This document shows, one piece after another, positions 35,523-46,146 of a stretch of 64,000 bases of DNA. Made by a program: the position numbers and the translations under genes. The stretch is taken from positions 282,815-346,814 of the forward strand of contig ML986608.1 in the NCBI GenBank assembly GCA_010094045.1. The letters are read 5' to 3'. This DNA is from Lojkania enalia. Lineage: Eukaryota; Ascomycota; Dothideomycetes; Pleosporales. Numbering within the stretch: the stretch's first letter is position 1; each line of letters starts with the position of its first letter. The notes under the pieces were generated by a model that searched no databases, was not told the origin of the DNA, and was given only the letters and a program-made list of their open reading frames with translations.

Positions 35523-36506
35523 GCCTTCTCTTCATTATCAGCAGTTTTGGGGCAAGGCAACTAGAAGAGGAGAGGCGAATGGCATAGGATTAATGGGATT
35601 CGGACTTGGAATCCACTCAAAATATTGACGAAGTGCAAAAACCTGGGGAAGGCTACAGGACAGTTGGGTAGCATATAATTCACACGGAATTTGGAGGCCG
35701 GACTGCCTTTTACGGTCTGGCGCATCATGTATAGGGTTCTTGGTCCAATTCTATTCTTGCAAACTTTGCTGTGTTAATATCCGAATGCATCATCAACGAT
35801 CTCGACATTCTTCTACCCCTGTGTGATTGTCCGTGTTTACTTAAGTAGGAGTCCTAAAAATAATATGAGCTTGTGAATCACTCCTAATGCTTGAGTAATT
35901 GGGAGATTTCTGTTTCGGGACAGACCCCAAGCTAATGCTTCCAGTTGCGTCCCTAGTTCTGTTTCACTTCACTAGGTCTAAGTGTTTTTTGTTAGTTCGG
36001 TAAATGGGACTCACATCAGGAATTTCCTTTTGTTGGTCGCCCACCCAGCTACTAGGTCACCATCAGCTTTATAAGAACAAACCTAATAACGCTACGTTAA
36101 AATTGATGATTCTAGAAAAATCTTTATAGTAGATAAGCAAATTCAAGCGATTCTTTCACTTAATCGTAAGCGAAATAGTATTCGCGTCCCGTCAACTTCC
36201 CATTCTTTATCAGCCCATTATCATACCGTCCGCAACTAATCCCAACAATATTATACCGTCCTTTCCCTTCATGACACATTTTGTTCCATTCCTCATGTTC
36301 GTTCAGCTCCTATATATATTAAAAGGTTCATACGCGAAAAGATTTCTCATTATTCCGATAGACAAGCACTGCCTGGCAATGCACAAGAACACATCTTCAA
36401 AAGGCCTCTACTAATAAGATGTGCCAACGCCTCACCTACAACTTCGGATCACAACTTTCGACCCAGGACCGGTAATATCAACTATCCTCCCCTTATCACC
36501 TTACTT
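35523..36506. other. Intergenic between convergent genes, nothing seen
   Basis: AT-rich 3' flank of the clathrin gene and of the next minus-strand gene. No open frame with coding character. Confidence 0.6.
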
Positions 36507-37256
36507 TCAACTAACTGTACCAGTCCTCTCTTTCTCAACCCAAGCACTATAGCCCGGCATAAAAACCGGCGTCCTCCATTGCGTACCTTCCCATTTGTGT
36601 GTCTCCCATCTCATCTTAACAAGAGGCAGCTTTCGATACTCATCTAAGTCTTCTTCAAAGCGATCCTCATCCCAAATGTCGGCCCAGCACCGCTTCGTCC
36701 ACTCGAGCCTACAGTTCGCTGTCGATGGGAAGGTGTGGATTGAACTGGGTTTGTTGGTGCTGTGGATGGATCTGTGTCCGTTGGCTTTTGCCATACTAGT
36801 AGCCTTCAAGGAAGGGCTCTGAAGCTTGGATGAGTTTGGTGTAACCTCACCGATGGCTTTTTTACTGGTGTTCTTCGATGGAGGCTTGGTAGGAGTCCAT
36901 GAGGGACCGTTGTTCTTGGATGAGAGACTATCGGGCTTTGATGAAGTATAGTGTGACTTGGATTGCGATGGGGATGGTATAGCTTTGGTAGACTTACCAG
37001 CAGGAGAAACAACCTGACGTTTAGGAGTTTGAGAAGGATTATTCGCAGCGGGTTTACTAACTATGGCTGCCCAACTTCGTGTCGTTGTTTGTCCCTCTGG
37101 TTTTGTGGTGCCTGAAGGGGTGGGTTTGAAAACGCACTGAGGGGGGTTGGGGGATGTAGACGTGCAGTTCTGCCGAGTTGCTTGACTCAAGCGGGCAGAC
37201 GTGTTTGCTAGGTGTGCAAATGTCTGCTTGCGGAGATCGGAGGATGCGGATGACAT
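36507..37256 (-). CDS. Hypothetical Ser/Thr/Lys-rich protein with Trp-rich C-terminus
   Basis: Single-exon frame of 249 codons from ATG 37256. The first about 160 residues are Ser/Thr/Pro/Lys-rich and probably disordered, with a SWAAIVSKP element near residue 61. The last 80 residues are ordered and Trp-rich: CRLEWTKRCWADIWDEDRFEED, LVKMRWETHKWEGTQW and MPGYSAWVEKER. I do not recognise a family. The composition shift and absence of introns are compatible with a lineage-specific gene. Confidence 0.6.
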   Translation of the reverse strand: MSSASSDLRKQTFAHLANTSARLSQATRQNCTSTSPNPPQCVFKPTPSGTTKPEGQTTTRSWAAIVSKPAANNPSQTPKRQVVSPAGKSTKAIPSPSQSKSHYTSSKPDSLSSKNNGPSWTPTKPPSKNTSKKAIGEVTPNSSKLQSPSLKATSMAKANGHRSIHSTNKPSSIHTFPSTANCRLEWTKRCWADIWDEDRFEEDLDEYRKLPLVKMRWETHKWEGTQWRTPVFMPGYSAWVEKERTGTVS

Positions 37257-37613
37257 TTCGTCGGCTGAAGACCTATCTTTCGGCGTAGATTGATCCCCCC
37301 GTTTTTTGGTCCGAAGATATTTGTGTGGGTCTTTTGAGACCTTTATGGGGAGTTTTTGTTTACGATGTGCATGTAAAATGCAACCTCAGAGTTCAATGTT
37401 AGGCAAGTATTTATGTATAGTCGAGATGAAGACTTTGTTCAAATATATCTTACAATGCAGGACTCTTCTCTCAGTGCCCAGGCGAGATAGTGGAAATGTA
37501 GAATGATGTAAGCGTCGTGTTCGAAGATAGGTATGTACAATAATAAGCATATACAATGAAGACTACACCCTATTGCCGCTTCACTTGTCAAGATGTTATC
37601 ACTCCGCCCTGTC
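37257..37613. other. Short intergenic region
   Basis: Contains the promoter of the minus-strand hypothetical gene and the 3' flank of the LPMO gene. Nothing further seen. Confidence 0.5.
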
Positions 37614-38407
37614 TCAGCATGCAAAGGCAGGTGGCCCAGGCACAGTATACTTCATGGCTTGATAAGCATCATACATTATTCCCGCATCGCTAGGCTTGTA
37701 TGCGCCAGGGAATCCGACAAGCTGAGAAGGTTTTGTACTCCCTGATCCGGTGACCTTCAACTGATGGCACCCGGGATAAAATTGCGCACCCGGGTACGAG
37801 TATGCAGCATGCAGAGCAATAATCTCATGACGAACGAGGTAGTATCCAGGGGCGAGGCATTTAGGAATCGTGTAAGTGGCAGTCCCGCCAGCTTTCATGA
37901 GTGGCGTGTCCCCCCAGATGTTGGAAGTACCTTCGCGGCCTTCTTCCTTGACTTTGAACCACACCGCACTGGTGTTCATGTTAGTGCTTCATGCAAGGTA
38001 TCACCGGAAAATAATACTTACTTGCTACTAGGCATATAGTTATTGCAACCTTCATCAGGGCACCTCGCCATATATGTAATAACGGGTCCTATATGGCTTT
38101 CAGGCCACAGCGTCCACCTCAGTTCCACTCTACTACCTGCAGCGGCCACTGCATGGAGTGCTGCGGGACTCGATCCACTGACGCCTCCGGCAGCATAACC
38201 ACCGCACTGGATGTCAGCGATTGCGACATCCTCTACCGGGCCATTGCCCTGGATTTCTCGTGAGATGCGGTCGGGCTTTGGGTTCATGTAGGGGTCTTGA
38301 TAGGGTTGGTAGAATTGGTATTCGACGCCATTGATTGTGGCGTTGTCGACATAACCGTGGGCAGCGACAATAGCCGTCAAGCTAAAAGTGGAGAGAAGAT
38401 GCTTCAT
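37614..38407 (-). CDS. AA9 lytic polysaccharide monooxygenase (formerly GH61)
   Basis: Exons 38407-38022 and 37968-37614, 741 nt (246 aa), joined by a 53-nt GTAAGT-CAG intron with a CTAAC branch site. A frame extension to 38416 starts with TTG, so ATG 38407 is used. A 16-residue signal peptide ending AIVAA is followed directly by His17 (HGYVDNATING), the histidine-brace residue required at the mature N-terminus. His105 in ESHIGPVITYMA is the second brace residue, and QFYPGCHQLKV carries the axial Tyr. The enzyme should cleave cellulose or related beta-glucans oxidatively with copper. It has no cellulose-binding module; it ends shortly after the catalytic domain in a Pro-rich tail with a terminal Cys. 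Confidence 0.93.
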
Positions 38408-39301
38408 TTTGCTCAAGCAAAGAAAAGGGATAAATGAATGAAGTTATACTGATAAATAAGAGGGAGAATGGAATGCAAAGGATCCGGTAGCTAGTACTAG
38501 TCATGATGATGCACGGCATCTTATATTGCTGGGCGAAGTCGTAGACGGAATAGATATGAGGATCAAATAGCACACTGTTGCACAGGTACCACTTTATTGA
38601 AGCTGCGGAGAAAATATTGCCGGTGGGCTATCATGAAGGATTGTGATATTGATTAAACGAAACGCGCTAGAGACTAATTGTGCGGACCTTTGAAGTTCAC
38701 ACTTCCTCGACGAGTCAACACTACCATTCTCAAAATGAATTGATAATAAAATTCGACGAGATAGAAAGGAGAAAGGAGAGAAATCAGTAGGATCGACTTG
38801 ATTTTGAAGGCGGGGGAATCAATTGACTACCTTCGGAGTCCTATGGACGAAAAGATTCGTAAGGTAGGAAATCGATGCTAGGCAACCATGCCAAAACGTA
38901 GTCGAATGGATCCCTGTCAACGGTGACAATGTCGCGGTGTTTTTGTGGAACATTACTAGGAATTGGCGTTACGAGGGTCTTCTAATTGGCGGAATAGAGT
39001 GTATGCCCCAGCATGCAGGCCTACATGATTAATCTAGCATTCGTGACTCTATCTACGAATCTCTTCGGCTTTAGATATTTGACCGGTCCATTATTTTATA
39101 TTACAAGGTCTACGTCTTCCCGGTTTTTAGTCCTCGCTTCCAGCAACCAAAATCGCCGGGTTACTCTTGCATGACATGCACTCGGCGCACTCGGCGTGGA
39201 CATTGACAGCTACTCTTGCTTGGGGCACATATCTGACTTTGTTAGAATTTGAAGGAAGAGAATACGTAGGACGTGCGCTTACAGTGTTGATTTAGTTCAT
39301 T
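38408..39301. other. LPMO promoter side and intergenic
   Basis: Upstream region of the LPMO gene, including a TATA-like element, then 3' flank of the GFA-family gene. No gene seen. Confidence 0.5.
38520..38526 (-). promoter_or_regulatory. TATA-like element of the LPMO gene
   Basis: ATATAAG on the minus strand, 113 nt upstream of the LPMO ATG, in a position and form typical for inducible fungal genes. Confidence 0.4.
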
Positions 39302-39730
39302 CTACATCCTATTCGGAGCTGGTTTCGAAAAGTCAGGCTTCCCTTCCCACCTATCCACCCCTTCAGGGATCGGCACGACCGCGCTCCTGCAAAATATATG
39401 CTGCGCGCCTTCGAAATTCAATCCTTCCAGCAAACCGCCCTTCACGGCGACAACCTCAGTGGGCTTGTCCTCAAATACATGCGCATGCAGGATCCGGCTT
39501 CCACAGTTACTGCAGAAGTAGCATTTCTGCCTCCGGCCACTGTCGCAGATGCGCGAAAAGTAAGAAACAGAAGGATTGTCTTCAACGCTAAAGAAGGGAA
39601 ATATGGCGGATGTACCGAAAGCACTTCCTGATTGCTTGCGGCAGTCGATGCAATGACAATGGAAAAGCCTGATGGGTGTCTCCGTCGGGGTGGTGAATTT
39701 GACTGACCCGCAAGGGCAGGAACCGTTCAT
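39302..39730 (-). CDS. GFA/CENP-V family zinc protein
   Basis: Single-exon frame of 142 codons from ATG 39730. Zinc-ligand motifs of the glutathione-dependent formaldehyde-activating (GFA) fold occur in order: GSCPCGSVKF, FHCHCIDCRKQSG and YFCSNCGSRI. Length matches the family (about 130-150). Fungal members are often annotated as possible S-hydroxymethylglutathione synthases, but most are functionally unproven. It is probably cytosolic; no signal peptide is seen. Confidence 0.88.
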   Translation of the reverse strand: MNGSCPCGSVKFTTPTETPIRLFHCHCIDCRKQSGSAFGTSAIFPFFSVEDNPSVSYFSRICDSGRRQKCYFCSNCGSRILHAHVFEDKPTEVVAVKGGLLEGLNFEGAQHIFCRSAVVPIPEGVDRWEGKPDFSKPAPNRM

Positions 39731-40912
39731 TTTTAATGAAACTGTTGAAATAAATTTGAGTAGTTGAAGACGTAATCATCAAGATTGAAGGACTATCTTA
39801 TGGTTACCAAATGTTAGTTGGGGTCCTGCCCCACAATCGTGGTTCACTCTGCCCCGCGTTGTGGGGTTGAAGCACGAATGATATAGATCGACAATTTGAC
39901 CAGCATCTCCCCGTTGCCTGAGCAGCATTTGGATCGCAAGGAATCGCAAGGAGGCCTCAGGCTAATGTGTTCAGTGCAATCCATACTATAAACTTTGGCG
40001 TAGATTTTCACATTGTATGCTATATGGATATTAGTTATAACAGAGATTTCATGGCTTTTTTTTGGCTCCCTTGATCGAAATTCGGCCCTATAGTAAAGCA
40101 AGCTTTGCCATCGGAGACTATGCGTATAAGGATAATAATAAATGCACTCATTCAAGAAAGCATTACCGTAAGATTAACCAAGTACGATATCAACTCACCT
40201 CAAAGAAGACATGGTAACCAAATGCATTCTGGAAACGCTCATGTCTTTATTTAACATTTCCAGATCCCATGATCGATATACGTTCAAGGAACTCCTGATT
40301 AACCTGACTCGGTTATTTCCGTAGAGTCACGTTCGGCCCTTGAGGCTGCACGCCCTTCGGGCACTAGATGAACAGGAACGATAAAGCTGACCTACAAAGA
40401 CGAGTATGAGGATTTTAGATGCTGATACAAAATATCTTCATAGCTAACAACCAAATAAAAATGTGATCATTTGTAGTAATGCGTGTACAAAAAAATGATA
40501 GTCTACTCTTGCCTGTTATATTTTCGTATTAAATGGCTCATTACGGGAGCCATGGTCGAGGCGAATGTTGAGCCTTGCTAATTGATGGCTTGGACTAAGT
40601 ATTACTTTCTCACACCCTAATAGTATGCTGGAGCGTCTGCAAACATTGCACAATGCTAGGTATTGGTGCACAAGATTGCTACAACGATGCATTTTATACA
40701 GCAAGTCTGCTACCATGATTCTGATCATTTATAAGATCAACCAGCATCCCCTTCCCAGAAAAGGGTTGGGCTTGGCTTTACACAAAACTGCTGGTTTTAA
40801 TTGTTGGGGGCGAAACTTCAAGTTTGATGGATACAGCAACGCGAAAGATGACTCGATGCTCAGCGGCAGGGAGTGCGGTACTCCAGGCTGCAGAGCCGTG
40901 ATTTCCCAAACT
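39731..40912. other. Intergenic, nothing supported
   Basis: AT-rich spacer. It contains a short perfect hairpin at 40352-40362. A 106-codon plus frame at 40625-40945 runs into the 3' end of the methyltransferase on the other strand and shows no domain. Confidence 0.5.
40352..40362. repeat. Short perfect hairpin with TTC loop
   Basis: GCCC-TTC-GGGC, 4-bp perfect arms, in an intergenic region. Confidence 0.7.
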
Positions 40913-42360
40913 CTAACCTCGCCAAATCGCCTCCATAATCATTAGAAAAGTCAGAGGATTGGCGTCAACTCTTACGATATCAAATCTTTCATCTGCTTTA
41001 TGGAAAATCTCCTTCCAAGCACTAACGGGTCGTTCTTGGCAATTGAATAGTGCCATCATCCTCAGGTCCGTCGAAGTGCCAAATTGATGAATGGAACGTG
41101 GTAGATTGGGATCAAATTCGGCCTGCTTTCCAACATAATCAACGAAGACAATCCTGGCCCCAGGCTTTAAGGAAGGTCGCAATGCCCGTAATATGTCGAT
41201 GCATTCTTTATCCGGCCAATCATGGAGGATTAGCTTGATCAGGTAGATGTCGGCCTCCACAGGCTGTGGATTGAAAAAGCTATGTTCGCGGAAGCTGACG
41301 CGAGATTTGAGGTCGGTAGGGACGTTCTTCTCAAAAATCGGCCCACACTCTCGAAGGTCCTGGACTACGATATTGAGATTTGGGTATGATTTTGCGAGTT
41401 CAAATGAATCGTGTCCTCCTGAGCCACCGATCTACGTCATGTCAGAGCTTACTCAAAAACCTTGTTCTCATAGAAAGAAAACTTACGTCAACGACTTTCA
41501 CCTCACCCGCAGCCCTCCAGTCAATCGCGTTCAACAGCACATCATTAGTATTGAATATTTCTTTAATATACTGCATCCATTCATTGAAACTCCTCTGCAG
41601 CCAGCCTTTTTTCTCACCCTCACCATCATTTTCAATATAGTCCCAAGGCGTTACATAATTTCCCCAATTCCCACCGCTGTGACATAGAGCAAAGGCTGTT
41701 TCCTTCATATTTTTTGTTAAATTAGGTTTCCCAACAGCATACTTTTCTAACGCCTCTGGCATTATCATCATTGGTGGGCCACACAATTCTATGCATGAAT
41801 CTGTAAGAGCTCGAAGGCCAGAGGATTTGAGTAATGCTGCTGATCGAGATGTGTGTTGGACACGTGATGCCAAAGGTGGTTTGGCGTAGGCGAAATACCG
41901 AAGTGTTATGCCATGCTCTATGACTCGTTGAACGACTTCTTCGGGAAGGGACGTGTGTTTTGCAATGTCGGCGATTGAAGCGGATCCATCTAGGGGTACA
42001 GCGGACCAGAAATCGAAACGGTTCATGATGTTGAGCGCGGCAGCATCCGGCATGACCTACAAATATAAGTATTAGATCGCTTTGCCAGAGAAGACAAAGA
42101 TAGATTACATTGTGACAGTAGTTAAAGACGCTCTCGCTGGGACCCTGAGATATTATCGACAGATCATTCATTGAATCTTGCAATTTCTGCTTCGTCACAA
42201 ATATCTCCGACGTGTACTTTGATATGTTGATCGGGCTATCCGCTGCCAACGTCGGCGCTTCAATGCTGTTCTCTTTGAGAAGACGCTCCAATGTCTCCGA
42301 GAGCTCCTTGACCTGGGCGCCAAGGCCGCTGAGTGTCGGCTTTAGGTCTGAGGCTGCCAT
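40913..42360 (-). CDS. SAM-dependent O-methyltransferase, fungal natural-product type
   Basis: Three exons: 42360-42109, 42056-41487 and 41431-40913, 1341 nt (446 aa). Introns have donors GTAATC and GTAAGT. An N-terminal helical dimerisation region with a winged-helix part (IADIAKHTSLPEEVVQRVIEHGITLRYF) precedes the Rossmann domain. That domain shows VVDIGGSGGHDS for SAM binding, LILHDWPDKECIDIL with the catalytic-base His, and GARIVFVDYVG. This is the layout of the sterigmatocystin-type O-methyltransferases acting on phenolic polyketides. No polyketide synthase, P450 or transcription factor lies within the window next to it, so it appears solitary. A palindromic GATA/CCAAT cluster lies about 280-330 bp upstream. 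Confidence 0.9.
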
Positions 42361-42636
42361 TTCCGGGGAGATCTAACCGTGGCTTATCTTGTAAAATCCT
42401 GGAGGTGTTGTGTGCATACGGGTGAGGAAACGATTATGCTTTATATTACTCTTGATGGAACGCCAGACGTGCTTGGGAAGGGTTCCTTGTAAAAGCTCTG
42501 CATTTCGAGCTTCAAAAACCTACCTTCTTGGCAAGGGAGCCGGTAGCGGAGCTCCTCTCTCATATCCATTAGACAATGGCAACCCGCTTCTCCAAGGCAC
42601 ATGAGACCGTGTGATGAAAGAACCGGGTGCGCCAGG

Positions 42637-42690
42637 TCTGATTGGCTCAATCAGATGATCTGATAAGATGTCTTATCAATCAGATTAGAT
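42637..42690. promoter_or_regulatory. Palindromic CCAAT/GATA cluster upstream of the methyltransferase
   Basis: Two perfect inverted repeats lie side by side: TCTGATTG-gct-CAATCAGA at 42637-42655 and TGATAAGA-tg-TCTTATCA at 42661-42678. The first contains a CCAATCA box on the minus strand, and the second two head-to-head GATA sites of the type bound by AreA-like factors. A further CAATCAGAT follows at 42678. The cluster sits 277-330 bp before the ATG at 42360. Confidence 0.65.
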
Positions 42691-44755
42691 ATTTTTGAAA
42701 AAAGTCCCACAATGCCAAGCAACAACCACATCATCATACAGCAGCACCTGCCCGAGTTGTCCTATGGTAAGGGACTATCTCTTGGCTAAAGTACGTAAGT
42801 GGTCTTTTCGTTGAGCTACCATTATAAAAATTTGATGCCAAGCATGCCTTCAAAGATTCTCCCGCTCTGCTAACGGATTATGAACAGGAGTGGCAGGGAT
42901 CTCCGAGAATGACTACAATATCGTCGCGAAGCTTAAGTCAAAGCAGAATATAATTAGAATCCATACTGCACGCACTGATTCGAGAATTCCACAGTTCAAT
43001 TGTTATGCTCTCGAGTATGTGTGAGTATCAGGGATAGGACCATCACGAATTATTCGCATCTCTGAGGATTCTTTAAATTCATGAATATTTCAGTTGAATT
43101 CGAGAGTATGAAGTCTTGAATAAATAATTAGTCATTATAAGCCCAGGTCACGTGCCTGATCAGCTGCTTGTATATATCGCCCAAACATGGGGCATTTTGC
43201 ACTGAAATGCGATTGCAAATACGGAAGGGCCGTGGAGAAATTAGGAGCATAATATAAGACGGATTGAGGTACATACTTAAGCCTCTCCAAGCTAATTAAG
43301 AAGTTCATTAGTTGCAGCTTGTGTGAACGCACCACTGAGAGATATCCTTTCAAAAGATACTCTATCACCACCCACTAAGATATGGGGAAATTGCCGAGAA
43401 AAATTTGGTGTTGAATAAGGTATGCATGTGTTCCTTTAATTGCGAGCATTGATATCCTCCATTTGTAAATTATAGATAGTTAACCTCTCCACTTACAAAA
43501 AGCTATCACTCGCAGGTTTGGGAATTACTAAGGCATTCCTAATCCTCGACGACAATGAAAAGGTAAACATCTTCTTTACACGCCTCCGAGACCTGGAGGG
43601 CACCAGCCTCATCCTCCTCGATATCTGTTTGTAGTCAGATTAGATGTTTGAGGCGCCTTCTGTAGGTTCCTGGCTTGGATGGTAAAGCTGTAGCATAAAA
43701 TGCCATGGAAAGGACACTAAATATCACAATGCAGTGCATGATTGTGAGACCAGAGCTGAAGTCGACGTCACAATGGCAGTGTGTCAACTAGGATTCTGGG
43801 CATGAATGAGCTATGAATCGGAGCATGGGCAATTATCACAATTTATTGGCACCGCTTTCAAATTTAGATGAGGTAGGGGATAGGAAAGGGAAGGGGTTGG
43901 AATCGAAGGTGGGAGACGAGATTGAGGAGATCTAGCAAATGCTGCTAAAATTGAGGATTTATTAACTCTGAGTTGGCTACAATTTTTTCTTACTTTGGGG
44001 TTCTTTTTAAGGGCATGGCAAATGTAGCCCGTCTATAATTTCTGAAAAATTCACTAGGCGTACATATAGCCTTATAAGCCATCGACCTTGAAATAATACG
44101 GTCGGTTTTACGGCTATACGGTATTTGCACTACACCACTTTCATTCCCTTCAAACCCGATCACATCTCTAGCTTTGTAACTACCCAACCCTAGCGACAAC
44201 GAATCAGGACTTGATATTGCATAAAATTCTCGTCAATGACTCTGCAATAGCTCAAAATCCTAGGAATGTCATGAAAACTACCCCTACGTTCTCAATCACA
44301 GCGTGTGCGGCAATTACTATCATTCCAAAACTTCTAATGCATTGATATCTAAGCCTCCTAGGTGAGCACTTACGTAGATAGGTATCTAGCGTTATAGTGC
44401 GCTAAGCTAATTCAAGCGAGATAATTAGAGGGCGGCTACGTAAGTACATAGATTTTCAGCCCATGGAAGAAGCCATCACGTGACCGATGCCCTGCCAAAG
44501 GTTAAAGACTTCTCAATTGGCCGGACAGTTGATCCGTATAGCATTTACCTGTACATTGACCCAGGAACAGGTATAAGATGTTCATCTATGAGCGGGGTTC
44601 ACATTTTGAAAACTTAAAATTTGCTTGTCGCGAGCAAAGTACCTTTTCCAAGTTCCAAGCAAGCAAGCAGGCAAGCAAAGAAATTGATGGCAATTAAGAA
44701 GACTTTAAGCTGCGAATAACGGTTCGCGCTTTGCTCGAAAGTTGGCTTTGGCGAC

Positions 44756-44784
44756 GGACCTGGACCTGGACCTGAACCTGGACC
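44756..44784 (+). repeat. GGACCT hexamer tandem repeat
   Basis: Nearly five units of GGACCT with one G-to-A change in the fourth unit. Confidence 0.9.
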
Positions 44785-45831
44785 GGCGTTCGTCTCAAAG
44801 CTCCCAAACCGTGCGCAATCGGTTGGAAACTGTTTCAACGTAGCGGACGAATCGGAGATGGTGGAGAGGACCGAAGTATGCATCATCGCGCGGGTCAGCG
44901 CAACTCGAGGCAAGGAGACGGAGCGGGCTTGTGAGACGGTCGCAGTCTTCTCCGTTCGTCGCCGCAATTGGGAAGGCAATAGTTACAGTAGCAGCCCGAG
45001 GACGGATTTGGGAAATAATTCGAAGGGATGCGCTGGGTGGGCTGAGGTGGCTGTGGTCACTTGCGCGGACAGCTGTTCGTATTATGAGCATTTTTAGTCG
45101 AGCGAGAACGAGCCGTCAGCCTTTAGTAGTGGAAGCGCGTCCGAGTCGAAAATCGAGTCGAAAGTCGGGTCGACATCTGGCATGGATATAGCCCAGTGTT
45201 GGCTGCCGTTGAACTAGAAAATCGTCGACGTCACGGCGCAATCTTGTTAAGTGTGCTTAGTTGGGGGTCGCCAAAACTTGGAAGACGGAGCGGTCGCGGC
45301 TATCTAAAGTTGCCAGCGGAGGTTAACAGTTGGAGACTTTGGCCGCGAGCATCCATTTAGGCATATTTGCCGAGCGTCGGTCAGTGTCAGACGGTCGTGT
45401 GCGCGGGCTGCAGGAGGTCATGGCCGCCTTGGGGGGCGGGCTAGGGGCTACGAGACCGTAAATCAACAGCCACAGAAGGGATGCGTCCGAAAGCAATTGT
45501 GGTGCGAGGTAGTGTCCAGGCCATTGAAGACATTTACTTGCTCTGATAGCAGTGTAATAGCTTGTATCCCGGCCGATGGTAAAGGGGCCGGTGAGAGTGA
45601 GGGTTGGTGTAGAGCTGGCTGGTGTGGTGAGGCCGTGAGGGCGCGAGGCTGGAGGCTGGTGGTGAGGGTAGGCGGACCAAGATAGCTGGTTGCTGGTTCA
45701 ACTTGGCCCCTCTAACCCGAAGCGGAAAGACCAAAACGCCCGCGGTCAGCCTCCAGCGTCGCACCACTCACCACCACCCAGCCCTTGAGCGCTGCAACCC
45801 TGCGTGATCTCCTCTCTGAACCACTACGACT

Positions 45832-45850
45832 GCTACTACTACTACTACTA
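45832..45850 (+). repeat. CTA trinucleotide tract
   Basis: Simple (CTA)n repeat in the promoter or leader of the GH17 gene. Confidence 0.85.
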
Positions 45851-46025
45851 CCCATCACACTCGCTCTCCACCTGTTTATAATATCGACACCACACTCACT
45901 CGTTGCGCGCTCCTCGATCGCTCCAGAGCACGGAAATTCAGACAGACAACGACTGGTGCATTATTGGCACGTCCCCCCAAATACACAGACACCACACACA
46001 CCGAACTAGTAGTCGCGAGCAAACA

Positions 46026-46058
46026 TACGTACGTACATATACATACATATATATATAC
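46026..46058 (+). repeat. TACG/CATA alternating tract
   Basis: Alternating purine-pyrimidine simple repeat 90-120 nt before the GH17 ATG. Confidence 0.85.
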
Positions 46059-46146
46059 AGTACTCCTCCGATCCACAACCTCGACATCATCTTCCGTGAG
46101 CAGCTCTACTCTTCCACCCTCGTCCACTGCGGTCCCTACCGGCGCC

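Larger units (their letters stand above)
42361..46146. other. Gene-poor 3.8-kb region
   Basis: Upstream region of the methyltransferase and long promoter/leader of the GH17 gene. No supported gene. It contains the palindromic cluster at 42637-42690, a GGACCT hexamer repeat at 44756-44784, a CTA trinucleotide tract at 45832-45850 and a TACG/CATA tract at 46026-46058. The 121-codon minus frame at 44614-44979 is a product of the hexamer repeat region. Confidence 0.55.

Noticed and set aside
44614..44979. 121-codon minus frame with a Gly-Pro repeat
   Set aside because: The Gly-Pro part is only the translation of the GGACCT hexamer repeat.
45964..46146. N-terminal extension of the GH17 enzyme
   Set aside because: Begins with TTG and runs through a simple-repeat leader; ATG 46147 with a good context is the start.
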